NCBI RefSeq assembly: GCF_014138285.1
Contig: NZ_JACGXN010000004.1
Span: 248,001-312,000, forward strand
DNA: 64,000 bases
Source: Phyllobacterium myrsinacearum
GTDB taxonomy: Bacteria > Pseudomonadota > Alphaproteobacteria > Rhizobiales > Rhizobiaceae
Reading direction: 5' to 3'
Under the pieces are notes generated by a model. It was not told the DNA's origin, ran no database searches, and saw only the letters and a program-made list of their open reading frames with translations. Numbering within the stretch: the first letter of the stretch is position 1; the number at the start of each line of letters is the position of its first letter. Shown in pieces: positions 33,092 through 42,472 of this stretch. A program made the position numbers and the translations under genes.

Positions 33092-34369
33092 TCATTTGCC
33101 GGCGGATTGAATGGCCGCCGCTACATCCTGCTTTGCCTTTTCCATTGCATCGTCGATTGACATCTCTCCCACGATCGCCTGCGTCACGCGCTGTACAGTG
33201 ATGTTGAACATGGTTCGGTTGTTCTTGTAGCCTTGGTACGCATAGGCAATGGGTGAGAGCTTGCCGATCTGGCCGTTCCAGGCCTTGAGGGCCCTGGCCA
33301 CATTTTGCGACGTATCCGGGTAGTCCACGCCTTCCTTCGCTACGCCCTCATGGGCGGGCACGTTGCGGGTCTTGGCGATGAATTCCGCGTAGTTGTCTTT
33401 CTGCGCAACGTAATTGATCAGCTTGGCAACGGCTTCGGGATTCTTTGTCTGCTTGAAGCCGACGAGACCCGATCCGCCCGGCATGCCCGAGCAGGCGGCG
33501 GGTCCACACGGCGACCCCACGACTTCCCAGTCGAAACCATCACCTATGGCTTTGTCGAGCCGCTGAACCTGCCAGCTGCCGGAATAATAGAACACCAATT
33601 GCGCATTGATGAATTCCTGCGCCGCATCCTGATAACTCGCGCCGCCGGTGCCAGCCCAGACGTCTTTCGCCATCGTGCCGTCCTTGTTCCACTCAACAAA
33701 CTTGCGCATGAAGTCCGCGTAGGGGGCATCGACAAGAATAGGGTTTCCGGCGTCGTCGAAGATTTTGGCGCCATTGGAAATGGCCGGACCGGCTATGCGG
33801 TGCCCCGAACGATCCATCGCCATGGGAAATGGCGTTCCCGTTGCCTTGGCGACCTGCCGTGCGGCTTCTGCCCATTCATCCCAGGTTGCCTTTTCACCTG
33901 GAACTGCAACGCCAGCCTGTTCGAACAGTGTTTTGTTGATATAGGCACCTGTGATCGTCAGCTGGATATTCATGCCATAGATGCCCTTGTCATCAGGGCC
34001 GGTCCGCGACCACCGCAGCGTGTTGCCGAAATTGGTGTTCCAGTAGTGGGCGTCCACATAGGGCGTCAGGTCGAGAAAGTATTTGTTGAGCCCGCCAAAG
34101 TCGGTGACAAGCGCCATATCCGGGCCGGACCCGCCGGCGAGCTGGACGGGCAGATTCTCGAGAATGGCTTTGTAACCAACCTCGTCCAGGATCACGCGGG
34201 TGCCCGGATTGTCCTTCTCGTAGCGATCAAACAGGGATTTCAGGGTAGCGCATTCATTGCCATCTGCCGCGCACAGAAAGCGGATATCATCTGCCGCCGC
34301 AGAGCCTGCCCAAAGTGCCACGGCCGAAGCCAGAGCCGTACCAGTCCATCGGGAAATGCGCTTGTTCAT
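33092..34369 (-). CDS. Sugar ABC transporter substrate-binding protein
   Basis: A periplasmic binding protein of 425 residues (family 1 extracellular solute-binding) starting at ATG 34369 with GAGGATATC upstream. The signal peptide ends at about AGSAAA. Typical features are LKSLFDRYEKDNPGTRVILD, a GGSGPDMALV segment and the YYSGSWQV hinge region. Cys pairs (CAADGNEC; CGPAACSG) may form disulfides. The substrate is unknown; the linked Gfo/Idh/MocA enzymes suggest a cyclitol, keto-sugar or sugar acid derivative. Confidence 0.9.
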   Translation of the reverse strand: MNKRISRWTGTALASAVALWAGSAAADDIRFLCAADGNECATLKSLFDRYEKDNPGTRVILDEVGYKAILENLPVQLAGGSGPDMALVTDFGGLNKYFLDLTPYVDAHYWNTNFGNTLRWSRTGPDDKGIYGMNIQLTITGAYINKTLFEQAGVAVPGEKATWDEWAEAARQVAKATGTPFPMAMDRSGHRIAGPAISNGAKIFDDAGNPILVDAPYADFMRKFVEWNKDGTMAKDVWAGTGGASYQDAAQEFINAQLVFYYSGSWQVQRLDKAIGDGFDWEVVGSPCGPAACSGMPGGSGLVGFKQTKNPEAVAKLINYVAQKDNYAEFIAKTRNVPAHEGVAKEGVDYPDTSQNVARALKAWNGQIGKLSPIAYAYQGYKNNRTMFNITVQRVTQAIVGEMSIDDAMEKAKQDVAAAIQSAGK

Positions 34370-34416
34370 CTGATATCCTCCCATATCGTTGTGACGAACA
34401 TTGATCTGATTTTAGG

Positions 34417-35484
34417 CTATTTCGGTGTCCATCCATTGTAGAGCGGGTGCTCGTGATCAAGCGGCAGCTGTGCGGTTCCTCCGGTGCGTGCCGTATGATA
34501 AATCGCGGTCACCATTTCAAGCGAACGTCTGCCGTCAGCGACGGTTACCTCGTTGCCGCTTCGGCCTGAAATGGCGTCGGCAAGAGCATCGAAGAAACCG
34601 GCAAAACCCGAGTGCACTGCCGGAACGGCATTCACCACTGCATCGATTTCAGCCTGCCGCGCGGGATCGCGCGCCAGAAAATGCCATTGATCTTCGGCCG
34701 GTGTGTAGGGCGCCTTTCCACTTTCTGCAGTGAAACCCTCAAAGCAGAACCGGAAGTGGCTGGTGTCGTCCGCCGCACCAAGTGTAATCGAACTTGTCGC
34801 CAGGGCACCGCTATCCATCTCGAACACGATAGACGCACAATCCTCTGTTTCAATGGGATTGACCCGTGTCGCAGTGAATGCGGTCAGACGCCGTACGTCA
34901 CCCATGACATAACACAACAGATCGTGATTGTGGATGGCGTGGCTGAGAACAGCGCCACCCTGCTCGCCCTTCCATGTGCCGCGCCATGGAATGTCGTAGT
35001 ATTCAGCACGGCGGCACCAGTGCGTTTCGATGCTCGCTGTATAGGCTTTGCCTTCAAGTCCCTCGTCGATCAGGGCGCGCAGTTGGGCAAATCCCCTGCC
35101 AAAACGATATTGAAAAACCGGTGAAAGGATACGTCCGGATTTCTTGACAGCCTCAGCGAGCAAATCCGCCTCATGCAGCGAACCGACGAAGGGTTTCTCG
35201 CACACGACATGCTTTCCGGCTTGCAGTGCTGCCATGGACACCTTGAAATGCAGGTGAGGCGGGAGGCAAATATCGATAAGGTCGATATCCGGATCAGTCA
35301 GTACGCGGTCAAGATCCGTTTCGATGCGGATCGTAGGGTCTCCATCGGCAAGTTTTGCCGCGCGCTCCTGATCGAGATCACACAGGACGGATACGATGAA
35401 GCGGTCGGGAAGAGCCCGATATCCCTTGAGATGACTGGCGCCGATACCGGCGCCGATAATGGCCACCCGGATCGGCTCAGTCAT
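34417..35484 (-). CDS. Gfo/Idh/MocA-family oxidoreductase 1
   Basis: A 355-residue NAD(P)-dependent dehydrogenase. The N-terminal Rossmann fold starts VAIIGAGIGASHLKGY (GxGxxxxxH), the family's EKP motif appears in HVVCEKPFV, and a later His/Asp region (SHAIHNHDLLCY) supplies the catalytic His. The start ATG overlaps the previous gene by 8 bp. Substrates in this family are sugars or inositols oxidised at one carbon. With its two neighbours it probably carries out successive oxidation or epimerisation steps on the imported compound. Confidence 0.85.
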   Translation of the reverse strand: MTEPIRVAIIGAGIGASHLKGYRALPDRFIVSVLCDLDQERAAKLADGDPTIRIETDLDRVLTDPDIDLIDICLPPHLHFKVSMAALQAGKHVVCEKPFVGSLHEADLLAEAVKKSGRILSPVFQYRFGRGFAQLRALIDEGLEGKAYTASIETHWCRRAEYYDIPWRGTWKGEQGGAVLSHAIHNHDLLCYVMGDVRRLTAFTATRVNPIETEDCASIVFEMDSGALATSSITLGAADDTSHFRFCFEGFTAESGKAPYTPAEDQWHFLARDPARQAEIDAVVNAVPAVHSGFAGFFDALADAISGRSGNEVTVADGRRSLEMVTAIYHTARTGGTAQLPLDHEHPLYNGWTPK

Positions 35485-36505
35485 GGCGTTTACCCGCTGT
35501 TGCTTCGGCCAGCAATTGCGCCTTGATGGCAAGTTCTGTCACCTTGAAAGCGTGTGCTTGCGGCATGGCATCGCTCGTACGATTGCGAATGTCATCCGCC
35601 AGCTTTGCAAAATATGGCAGTCCGGCATCCGAAGCGTCGATCCTTTCGCAGCGCGTGCCGTTGACCAGATAGAGATGGTCGGTGCCATTGTCGCGTGCCA
35701 CGTCAACATATTTGCGCAGTTCAATATAGCCTTCCGTTCCCAGGATGGTGAGGCGGCCATCACCCCATGTCGGCAGGGCGTCCGGCGTATACCAGTCGAC
35801 GCGGATATAGCAGTGGCCCTTGTCGCTGCGCAGTGCGAGACAGCCAAAATCCTGCAGGCCCGGATCATCAGGATTGGCGTGGTTGGCCACTTCCGCAAAC
35901 AGGATTTCCGCATCTTCAGAGCCGGTAAAAAACAGGAACTGATCGATCTGATGCGAAGCGATATCGCAGAGAATGCCGCCATATTTCTCCCGTTCAAAAA
36001 ACCACTGGGGCCGCAGATGCCGGTTGAGGCGATGGGGTCCAAGCCCGACTGTCTGCACCACTTTGCCTATGGCGCCTGCCTGGACGAGTTCTGCCGCCTT
36101 CGTCACGCAGGGGACTTCGAAACGTTCGGAAAAATCGACGGACCAAATCCGTCCCGTCCGGATTACGGCATCCTTGATTGCCTCCAGCTGTTCCAGCGTC
36201 GTGCACCCCGGCTTGTCGACCATGACGTCCTTGCCATGGTCCATCGCTTCAATAGCGCGATCGGCGCGCAGGAATGGCACATCGGCGATCAGGACAAGAT
36301 CAATTTCCGGGTTATTGAGCAATTGTTCGCGTGTTGCTGCACGGGGGACATCGGGAAACCGCTTGATAAAGCTATCGAGGGTTTCAGGTGTTCCTTCTGT
36401 CCACCAGCCGACGAATTCGGCCCCGACATTCATCATCTTTTCCGACTGGCCGAAAATGTGCCGGTGATCAATACCGATGGCGGCAAACTTGAGAGGTTTT
36501 GACAT
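35477..36505 (-). CDS. Gfo/Idh/MocA-family oxidoreductase 2
   Basis: A 342-residue family member with a less typical dinucleotide region (FAAIGIDHRHIFGQSEKMM), a conserved DKP in DVMVDKPGCT in place of EKP, and the catalytic-site segment LCDIASHQIDQFLFF. The GIDHRH opening is seen in a subset of these enzymes. It starts directly where the downstream neighbour begins, with zero spacing to the third dehydrogenase. It could differ in cofactor from the others. Function is a sugar-type dehydrogenase by family; substrate unknown. Confidence 0.8.
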   Translation of the reverse strand: MSKPLKFAAIGIDHRHIFGQSEKMMNVGAEFVGWWTEGTPETLDSFIKRFPDVPRAATREQLLNNPEIDLVLIADVPFLRADRAIEAMDHGKDVMVDKPGCTTLEQLEAIKDAVIRTGRIWSVDFSERFEVPCVTKAAELVQAGAIGKVVQTVGLGPHRLNRHLRPQWFFEREKYGGILCDIASHQIDQFLFFTGSEDAEILFAEVANHANPDDPGLQDFGCLALRSDKGHCYIRVDWYTPDALPTWGDGRLTILGTEGYIELRKYVDVARDNGTDHLYLVNGTRCERIDASDAGLPYFAKLADDIRNRTSDAMPQAHAFKVTELAIKAQLLAEATAGKRHD

Positions 36506-37549
36506 TCATGTATTCCACGGAGCAAGGGTTACGGAACGTTCTGTTTTGGCTGATGTGACGAGTGCATCAATCAGGGCGTGGACGGCAAGGCCGGCGTGAC
36601 CGGACACAAGTGGCGCGCTGTCGGTGGCAACCGCATCGGCAAAATCCCGGATGATTGCTTGATGCCACGCATGGGTGAAGGCCATCGGATCCGCACCGCC
36701 GCCGGTTCCGCCATCCTCACCGAAGACTTCCACCGCGCCGCTGCGCCAATGAACGGTCAATTGTCCGGCAAGCAGGCGGACAGATGCCTTTTCACAATGC
36801 AGCGTGATGGTTTCGCCGGCGCCGGGGAAGCTGGCCGTGCTGGCGACGAGCGAACCAATGGCGCCGCTGTCAAACTCAAGACCTGCAGTGACATAGTCTT
36901 CAGCCTCCATCGTGTGGAACTGGCTGGTCTTGGCCATGGCCTGCACCTTGCGCACGGGGCCTGCCAGTGAAAGAGCAAGATCAAGCGAATGGATCGCCTG
37001 CGAGATGAGCACGCCGCCGCCATCTCGGCTGAACGTTCCCCGTCCAGGCGCGTCATAATAGGACTGCTCGCGCCACCATGGAACAGTGATTTCCACAATG
37101 CGAACTGGTCCAAATGCGCCTGCGTCGAGCTTGGCGCGAAGCTGTAGTGATGCCTCCCGGACACGGTGCTGGAAGACGATGCCAAGTTTGACATTGTGAA
37201 TTGCACAAAGATCAACGATCGCTTTGGCGTTGGCCAATGTGCGCTCAATCGGCTTTTCCATGAGGATGGATTTACCACCGGCCGCGAGCGCCCTCGCCAT
37301 CTCAATGCGGGCATTGGGCGGTGTTGCGATGATAACAAAATCTATGGCGGGATCGTTGGCAATGGCTTCGATCGAGATCTGCGGATCAGGGCGATAACCG
37401 AGAATGGCTGCCGCATCATCGGCAAACTGAGCGGTTCGCTGCGGATTGCGACCACACACCGTTTTCAGCTGGATTTCGGGCGCTAGCGCAGCAATCGCCC
37501 TGACGTGCGTGCTTGCAACCATACCCAGTCCGACCAGGGCAATGTTCAT
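36506..37549 (-). CDS. Gfo/Idh/MocA-family oxidoreductase 3
   Basis: A 347-residue dehydrogenase, first gene of the leftward carbohydrate operon. It has a clear Rossmann motif (IALVGLGMVASTHVRAI), the EKP motif in SILMEKPIER and the catalytic-region ISQAIHSLDLALSL. GGGAGG lies just before the ATG at 37549, which I prefer to an in-frame start at 37609 lying in the operator. The divergent GntR gene and its operators are immediately upstream. Confidence 0.86.
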   Translation of the reverse strand: MNIALVGLGMVASTHVRAIAALAPEIQLKTVCGRNPQRTAQFADDAAAILGYRPDPQISIEAIANDPAIDFVIIATPPNARIEMARALAAGGKSILMEKPIERTLANAKAIVDLCAIHNVKLGIVFQHRVREASLQLRAKLDAGAFGPVRIVEITVPWWREQSYYDAPGRGTFSRDGGGVLISQAIHSLDLALSLAGPVRKVQAMAKTSQFHTMEAEDYVTAGLEFDSGAIGSLVASTASFPGAGETITLHCEKASVRLLAGQLTVHWRSGAVEVFGEDGGTGGGADPMAFTHAWHQAIIRDFADAVATDSAPLVSGHAGLAVHALIDALVTSAKTERSVTLAPWNT

Positions 37550-37607
37550 CGGGCCTCCCTGCACCAATGCCGGTGACGCGATGTTCACCGGTGCTCTTCG
37601 ATAGCAC

Positions 37608-37650
37608 ACCGGTATACCGGTTGTAAATCAGAAGAATACCGGTATACTGG
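37608..37650. promoter_or_regulatory. Twin GntR operators in the divergent promoter
   Basis: Two related palindromes lie between the divergent operons: ACCGGTATACCGGT (37608-37621, perfect) and TACCGGTATACTGG (37637-37650, one mismatch). Their equivalent positions are 30 bp apart, close to three helical turns, which suits cooperative binding by the GntR protein encoded at 37686. They probably control both the regulator and the uptake operon. Confidence 0.7.
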
Positions 37651-37685
37651 CTAATGAAATTTGACTCTCTCGGGATAGATCAGAC

Positions 37686-38426
37686 GTGTCAGACGACACC
37701 AAACCTTCAGACAAAGACGTGCCGCTTGGTGGGTTGGCCAGCATACCCTTTGGTCAGTTGGAATATGACAGGCCAACGGCTTCCCAGATTTATCCTGTTC
37801 TGAAAAATGCCATTCTCAAAATGGACCTGGAGCCGGGGCGTCTGATTTCCGAAACGGAAGTCGGTGCTCGCTTTGGTGCCAGCCGTACGCCTGTGCGCGA
37901 GGCCTTCGCCCAGTTGCGGGATGCTGATCTCATCACAACCCGGCCAAGTCGCGGGACCTTCGTTACCAAGCTGAATCTCAAACGATTTCTTGAAGCGCAT
38001 TTCATTCGTGAAGCCATCGAGATCGCCAACGTCACCAAACTGTGTGACGTCGGGCTGGCGCCTGAGTTCGAACAGCAGCTTTCTGAGCTCATTGTCCGGC
38101 AGCAGGCAATGGTCGATCAGAATACTGACCTGGCATTCCAGGCTCTGGATGATCAGTTCCACTTGACGCTGGCGCGCGCGACAGGCTTTGAGCGGGTTGC
38201 CGGACTACTGGAGCGGGAGAAAATGCCGCTTGACCGCCTGCGTGTGCTCTCGTTGAGGAGTACGGATCATCAGCTTGTTCTGATCGAAGAGCACAAGCAG
38301 ATGCTGGACACGATTATCAGACGCGACATATCAGCTGCCATTGAAGCGACCCGTGTTCATTTGGCTTCTGTCCTCAATGCCCTGTCGAGCCTTGCCAAGA
38401 AACACGCTGACTATTTTGACGAGTGA
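37686..38426 (+). CDS. GntR-family regulator, FCD subgroup (1)
   Basis: A 246-residue repressor-type regulator starting at GTG 37686. The winged helix (IYPVLKNAILKMDLEPGRLI, then SETEVGARFGASRTPVREAF and RPSRGTFVT) is followed by an all-helical FCD ligand domain with metal/ligand residues in the DQFHLTLARATG segment (Asp-x-x-x-His). It diverges from the carbohydrate operon and its own promoter carries two palindromes, so it most likely responds to that operon's substrate or a metabolite. Confidence 0.88.
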   Translation: MSDDTKPSDKDVPLGGLASIPFGQLEYDRPTASQIYPVLKNAILKMDLEPGRLISETEVGARFGASRTPVREAFAQLRDADLITTRPSRGTFVTKLNLKRFLEAHFIREAIEIANVTKLCDVGLAPEFEQQLSELIVRQQAMVDQNTDLAFQALDDQFHLTLARATGFERVAGLLEREKMPLDRLRVLSLRSTDHQLVLIEEHKQMLDTIIRRDISAAIEATRVHLASVLNALSSLAKKHADYFDE

Positions 38427-38538
38427 ATCGATCCCGTCCTGCGTCATGCAATATCCCGAATACCGGGTTATCTGTTTCGCGAGTTGACATTTGCGGCGGA
38501 GTTTTGGCATTTGAAACCAAAGACGTGGGTAGGTGAGA

Positions 38539-39213
38539 ATGAATTCGCTTGATGACCTAGCAGGCCGCCGAATGGTAAAACCACGGACGGCCGCTGACCA
38601 TATTGCAGACAGGCTTCGGGAAGCGATTGTCAAAGGCCTCATAGAAGCGGGTACTGCTTTGCGGCAAGACGATCTGGCTTCAAAATTTGGCATCAGCAGA
38701 ATGCCTGTGCGCGACGCACTCCGTGCGTTGGAAGCCGAAGGTTTTGTTTCGATCCATCCAACGCGTGGAACCTTTGTGTCTTTGATCGATACAGGTGAAA
38801 TCCAAGAGATTTTTGTCCTGCGGCAGATTCTGGAATGCGCTGCGTTGCGACTGGCGTTTCCGCATATCACTGCCGAGATGCTGGACGCCGCCGATCGCAT
38901 TCTGGACCGTATTGAGGAAGGGGCTGATTTTGCCCAGTGGGGCATGCTGAATCTCCAGTTTCACATGATCCTCTACAGACCTTGCGGAAACAGGCGATTG
39001 CTGAGCACCATCGAAGCACAAAACAATGCTGCCGAGCGTTACATCCGATTTCTGGCAACTATCAAGGATTTTCGCAGCCGCTCGGGCGCGGAGCATCGTG
39101 ATATCGTGGCTGCCTGTCGCGAGGGAAATCAGACCCGTGCAATCGAGCGATTGACGGAACATCTGCAAGTGGGATGCCTGACGCTCACCGATGCTGTCGA
39201 AAACAGATCATAA
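38539..39213 (+). CDS. GntR-family regulator, FCD subgroup (2)
   Basis: A 224-residue GntR/FCD protein (ATG 38539; GTG 38533 is an alternative). The DNA-binding domain has TAADHIADRLREAIVKGLIE, then KFGISRMPVRDALRALEAEG and HPTRGTFVS. The FCD part contains NLQFHMILYRPCGN, with a Gln where many members have Asp. The gap before it holds CCCGAATACCGGG-like sequence (about 38455), similar to the operator of the first GntR. It is followed by a hydroxy-acid dehydrogenase gene that it may control. Confidence 0.86.
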   Translation: MNSLDDLAGRRMVKPRTAADHIADRLREAIVKGLIEAGTALRQDDLASKFGISRMPVRDALRALEAEGFVSIHPTRGTFVSLIDTGEIQEIFVLRQILECAALRLAFPHITAEMLDAADRILDRIEEGADFAQWGMLNLQFHMILYRPCGNRRLLSTIEAQNNAAERYIRFLATIKDFRSRSGAEHRDIVAACREGNQTRAIERLTEHLQVGCLTLTDAVENRS

Positions 39214-39342
39214 GGCGGAAGACTGCTCGCCTGCTGGACAGTGGCATCACATTGTCATTTTTCTGGATTTCGCACTATTTATGCGTCCGCAACGATTCAG
39301 ACGTATTCATGGGTGTGAATCAAACAAGGGTTGATACAAATT

Positions 39343-40488
39343 ATGCGTCTGAGCGATTGCTATAATTTCCATGATTTCAGAACTTTGGCAAAGCGCCGGC
39401 TGCCTGGACCTATCTTCAATTATATCGATGGTGCAGCGGATGACGAGGTCACGTACCGCCGTAACACTGAAAGTTTCGAACAATGTGATCTGATTCCAAG
39501 CGTTCTGCGCGGGGTCAAGGATATCGATACATCGGTTACCGTCATGGGGCAGAAACTCGCCCTGCCGTTCTATTGTTCGCCAACGGCACTCCAGCGATTG
39601 TTTCATCATCAAGGCGAGCGCGCTGTTGCCGCCGCTGCTGCAAAATATGGAACGATGTTCGGCGTCTCTTCACTTGGAACGGTCAGTCTGGAAGAACTGC
39701 GTCGGTCCCACAGTGGTCCGCAGGTTTATCAGTTCTATTTCCATAGGGATCGCGGCCTGAACAGGGCGATGATGCAGCGGGCGAAAGATGCCGGCGTCGA
39801 AGTGATGATGCTGACCGTGGACAGTATTACCGGGGGCAATCGGGAACGTGATTTGCGCACGGGTTTTTCCATTCCTTTCAAACTCAATCTGGCCGGGATG
39901 CTGCAATTCGCCGTCAAGCCGCAATGGGCTTTGAACTACCTGACCCATGAACGCTTCAGCCTGCCCCAGCTCGATGAGCATGTGGACATGGGCGGCGGTG
40001 CCATGTCGATCAGCCGGTATTTTACGGAGATGCTCGACCCGTCAATGACCTGGGATGACGTGGCCGAAATGGTGCAGTACTGGAACGGGCAATTCTGCCT
40101 CAAGGGTATCATGTCGGTTGCCGATGCAAAAAGGGCTGTCGAGATCGGGTGCACGGGTATTATTCTGTCCAACCACGGTGGACGGCAGTTGGATGGCTCG
40201 CGTGCAGGTTTCGATCAGCTTGCCGAAATCGTGGATGCCGTGGGCGACAAAATCGACGTGATCATGGATGGCGGCATTCAGCGTGGAACACATGTGATCA
40301 AGGCGCTTTCCATGGGTGCCAAAGCTGTCGGAGTAGGACGCTATTATCTCTATCCTCTTGCAGCCGCAGGACAAGCGGGCGTCGAGCGCGCGCTGGGTCA
40401 ACTCAAGGTAGAGATCGAACGTGGCATGAAACTCATGGGCTGCAACAGGGTCGATCAACTCAGCCGCGAGAATTTACGGTTCAGATAG
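39343..40488 (+). CDS. FMN-dependent alpha-hydroxy-acid dehydrogenase (LldD-like)
   Basis: A 381-residue enzyme that oxidises a 2-hydroxy acid (L-lactate, glycolate or mandelate type) to the keto acid. Family landmarks are FNYIDGAADDEVTYRRN, PTALQRLFHHQGE, the LTVDSITGGNRERD region and the active-site GIILSNHGGRQLDGS, followed by DGGIQRGTHVIKAL and GVGRYYLYPLA for FMN phosphate. ATG 39343 matches the family start (MRLSDCYNFHDFR). It is about 130 bp downstream of the second GntR gene, its probable regulator. Confidence 0.9.
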   Translation: MRLSDCYNFHDFRTLAKRRLPGPIFNYIDGAADDEVTYRRNTESFEQCDLIPSVLRGVKDIDTSVTVMGQKLALPFYCSPTALQRLFHHQGERAVAAAAAKYGTMFGVSSLGTVSLEELRRSHSGPQVYQFYFHRDRGLNRAMMQRAKDAGVEVMMLTVDSITGGNRERDLRTGFSIPFKLNLAGMLQFAVKPQWALNYLTHERFSLPQLDEHVDMGGGAMSISRYFTEMLDPSMTWDDVAEMVQYWNGQFCLKGIMSVADAKRAVEIGCTGIILSNHGGRQLDGSRAGFDQLAEIVDAVGDKIDVIMDGGIQRGTHVIKALSMGAKAVGVGRYYLYPLAAAGQAGVERALGQLKVEIERGMKLMGCNRVDQLSRENLRFR

Positions 40489-40499
40489 ATTTTGAAGAC

Positions 40500-41534
40500 T
40501 CAATTGGATCGCGCCGTTACCCAATTATGCCATTCGTCCTCGCTGCCGTGGAATACATTGAGATCGATACGGCCGTCGACACCATGGGAAAGACCTGAAC
40601 CCGAATATTGCCAGAACAGCCAGCGTCTCCCCGGATATACTTTTGAAGGATGCTCTGCCACGGCGCGCAACCAGAAATGATAATCGGGAAACGCTTCCTT
40701 CAGATTGTCCCGATAGAAATCCGGGGCAGTATAGATAATCGGACGCTGGCCATAATGTTTCTCCAGCTTGTCCATGAAGACCTGCATTTTTTCCAGCACG
40801 ACCTTGCGTGAGGGCCGCCTCTTGCAGCTTGACTCGCCGTTCCACTCGACGTCGATCGCAGGCGGAAGAGCGCCGGGCTCGCGCGGAACATTGCGGATGA
40901 ACCAGTCGGCCTGCTCGCCGGCAGTACGACACCAGTAGAAGAAGTGATAAGCACCGCGTTTCAAGCCCGCTTCTCTGGTTTTACGCCAATTGGTCCTGAA
41001 CATCGGATCCATGTGGTCGCCACCATCCGTGGCCTTGATATAGGCAAAGTTCGCGCCTTGGGACCGCAGGTTGACCCAATCAACATCGCCTTGCCAGCGC
41101 GAGACGTCAACGCCATGCACGGCAAGTTTCCTCGGGGATGCCGGGCCGAAATTGATCGGCTTGGCATCACGAAAACGGCGGCTGTAAATCTGCATGCGGG
41201 CCTCGGGAGCCGGTCGCATTATGGGTTCCGCGGAAGGGATTTGCGCAACTGCTTTTTCAGGCTGCTCAGGGATGACAATTGCCCTTGGCGGCGGTGCGAA
41301 TCCTGCCGCTTCGGGAACAGGTCCGGCCCATGCAAGCATTTCCTGCCGATTTTCTGGAGGAGAAGTCACTGTCCTCACCTCAACGCGCGGTACCGGACCA
41401 CTAGGCCTCACAACCGAACTCGTCATTTCCTGTGAGGGGCGCTGCAGCGCGAGATCATCCAGGCTCGAACTGGAGCCGCAGCCCGTTAGTACCAGGCATG
41501 TAAGCATGACCGTCAGCACACATGAAACACGCAT
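40500..41534 (-). CDS. GH25 lysozyme-like lipoprotein
   Basis: A 344-residue lipoprotein: the signal ends in a lipobox (LVLTGC), a Pro-rich linker of about 100 residues follows, then a GH25 domain. Catalytic-region motifs are HGVDVSRWQGDVDW (Asp), FAYIKATDGGD, GAYHFFYW and PPAIDVEWNGES with the acid Glu; WLFWQYSGSG and GRIDLNVF close the barrel. GH25 enzymes cleave the beta-1,4 bond in peptidoglycan. Rhizobial genomes often carry such lipoproteins for wall turnover. It converges with the hydroxy-acid dehydrogenase and has no evident T3SS link. Confidence 0.9.
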   Translation of the reverse strand: MRVSCVLTVMLTCLVLTGCGSSSSLDDLALQRPSQEMTSSVVRPSGPVPRVEVRTVTSPPENRQEMLAWAGPVPEAAGFAPPPRAIVIPEQPEKAVAQIPSAEPIMRPAPEARMQIYSRRFRDAKPINFGPASPRKLAVHGVDVSRWQGDVDWVNLRSQGANFAYIKATDGGDHMDPMFRTNWRKTREAGLKRGAYHFFYWCRTAGEQADWFIRNVPREPGALPPAIDVEWNGESSCKRRPSRKVVLEKMQVFMDKLEKHYGQRPIIYTAPDFYRDNLKEAFPDYHFWLRAVAEHPSKVYPGRRWLFWQYSGSGLSHGVDGRIDLNVFHGSEDEWHNWVTARSN

Positions 41535-41720
41535 AGGCACCCGTACTCGAAACAATTGTTGAAGACGCAAATGAACCCGTCGGATTCATTTTTTCAATTG
41601 CTAACAGTAAATTACCAAGAAAAGCTGAATCCTAATATTAACCATAAGCCTTCGGTCCCAATGATTGGTTTCAGATATGGTATGCATCGTATGGGATGGC
41701 GCCTTTCAAGGGAGAGCGGG

Positions 41721-42410
41721 TCAGACCTGATGAGTTTCTATTGAGGAACGAACCTTTTCCATCTGACGGGTCATGAACCGTGCGGCCGCGTCGATCGGAG
41801 CGATAACAGGCGCGGCAAAACATTGCCGAAGCTGGATTGCGGCCTCTCCGAGAGGTCCGCCTCCGATGATGACGGCCTCTGCACCATCATGTTTGAACAG
41901 CTGCTCGACGGCGATTGCCAGTCTGTCGCGAAGTTCCGCGGCATCCGACATGACTATGCGGAGATCACCGTCGGTCAATCGAGTGCCCGCGAAGAGATGT
42001 CCAAGCCCCAGCGCTTCTGCCTTGCTGGAAAAGCTTTGGACCAGTTGTGGTGTAACGGTTGCGATGCCGAAGCGGCGTCCGCCGGTCGCAGCCTCGATCA
42101 TGCTGGCTTCGCAGATGCCGATCACCGGAATATCGAGTAGACGTCGAAGCTGCTCGACGCCGGGATCGCCGAATGCACTGACGATTATCCCATGGGCCAC
42201 AGGAGATGCTGCCAGACCCATTTCGATAACCCCGGCTGCCGCGGCTGCCAATTGCATTTCGTCCAGGATCATCGGGACGCCAGTACGAGCAGTCATGCCT
42301 GCGATCGAGACGTGATCTGGAAGGGCCTGCCTTGCAATATCGGTCATCATCGCGGTCGTTGCCGTCGACGTATTGGGATTGATGAGGACGATATGTCTCG
42401 TTTTGTTCAT
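41721..42410 (-). CDS. Asp/Glu/hydantoin racemase-family protein lacking both catalytic cysteines
   Basis: A 229-residue member of the hydantoin/aspartate-glutamate racemase superfamily (ATG 42410 with AGGG upstream). Family features include IVLINPNTSTATTAMM at the N-terminus, the FGDPGVEQLRRLLDIPVIGI segment and a C-terminal PVIAPIDAAAR. The two catalytic Cys positions read Ala in VSAFGDPG and Gly in IIGGGPLG, so a two-base racemisation seems unlikely. A related non-racemase subgroup may exist. It is the last gene of a peptide-type ABC operon and probably acts on an imported amino-acid derivative. Confidence 0.75.
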   Translation of the reverse strand: MNKTRHIVLINPNTSTATTAMMTDIARQALPDHVSIAGMTARTGVPMILDEMQLAAAAAGVIEMGLAASPVAHGIIVSAFGDPGVEQLRRLLDIPVIGICEASMIEAATGGRRFGIATVTPQLVQSFSSKAEALGLGHLFAGTRLTDGDLRIVMSDAAELRDRLAIAVEQLFKHDGAEAVIIGGGPLGEAAIQLRQCFAAPVIAPIDAAARFMTRQMEKVRSSIETHQV

Positions 42411-42472
42411 ATATCCCTGTCCGGGTTTCTCCATTTCGCTGATCATGTCAGTTTTACGGGCCTGGCGCTTAT

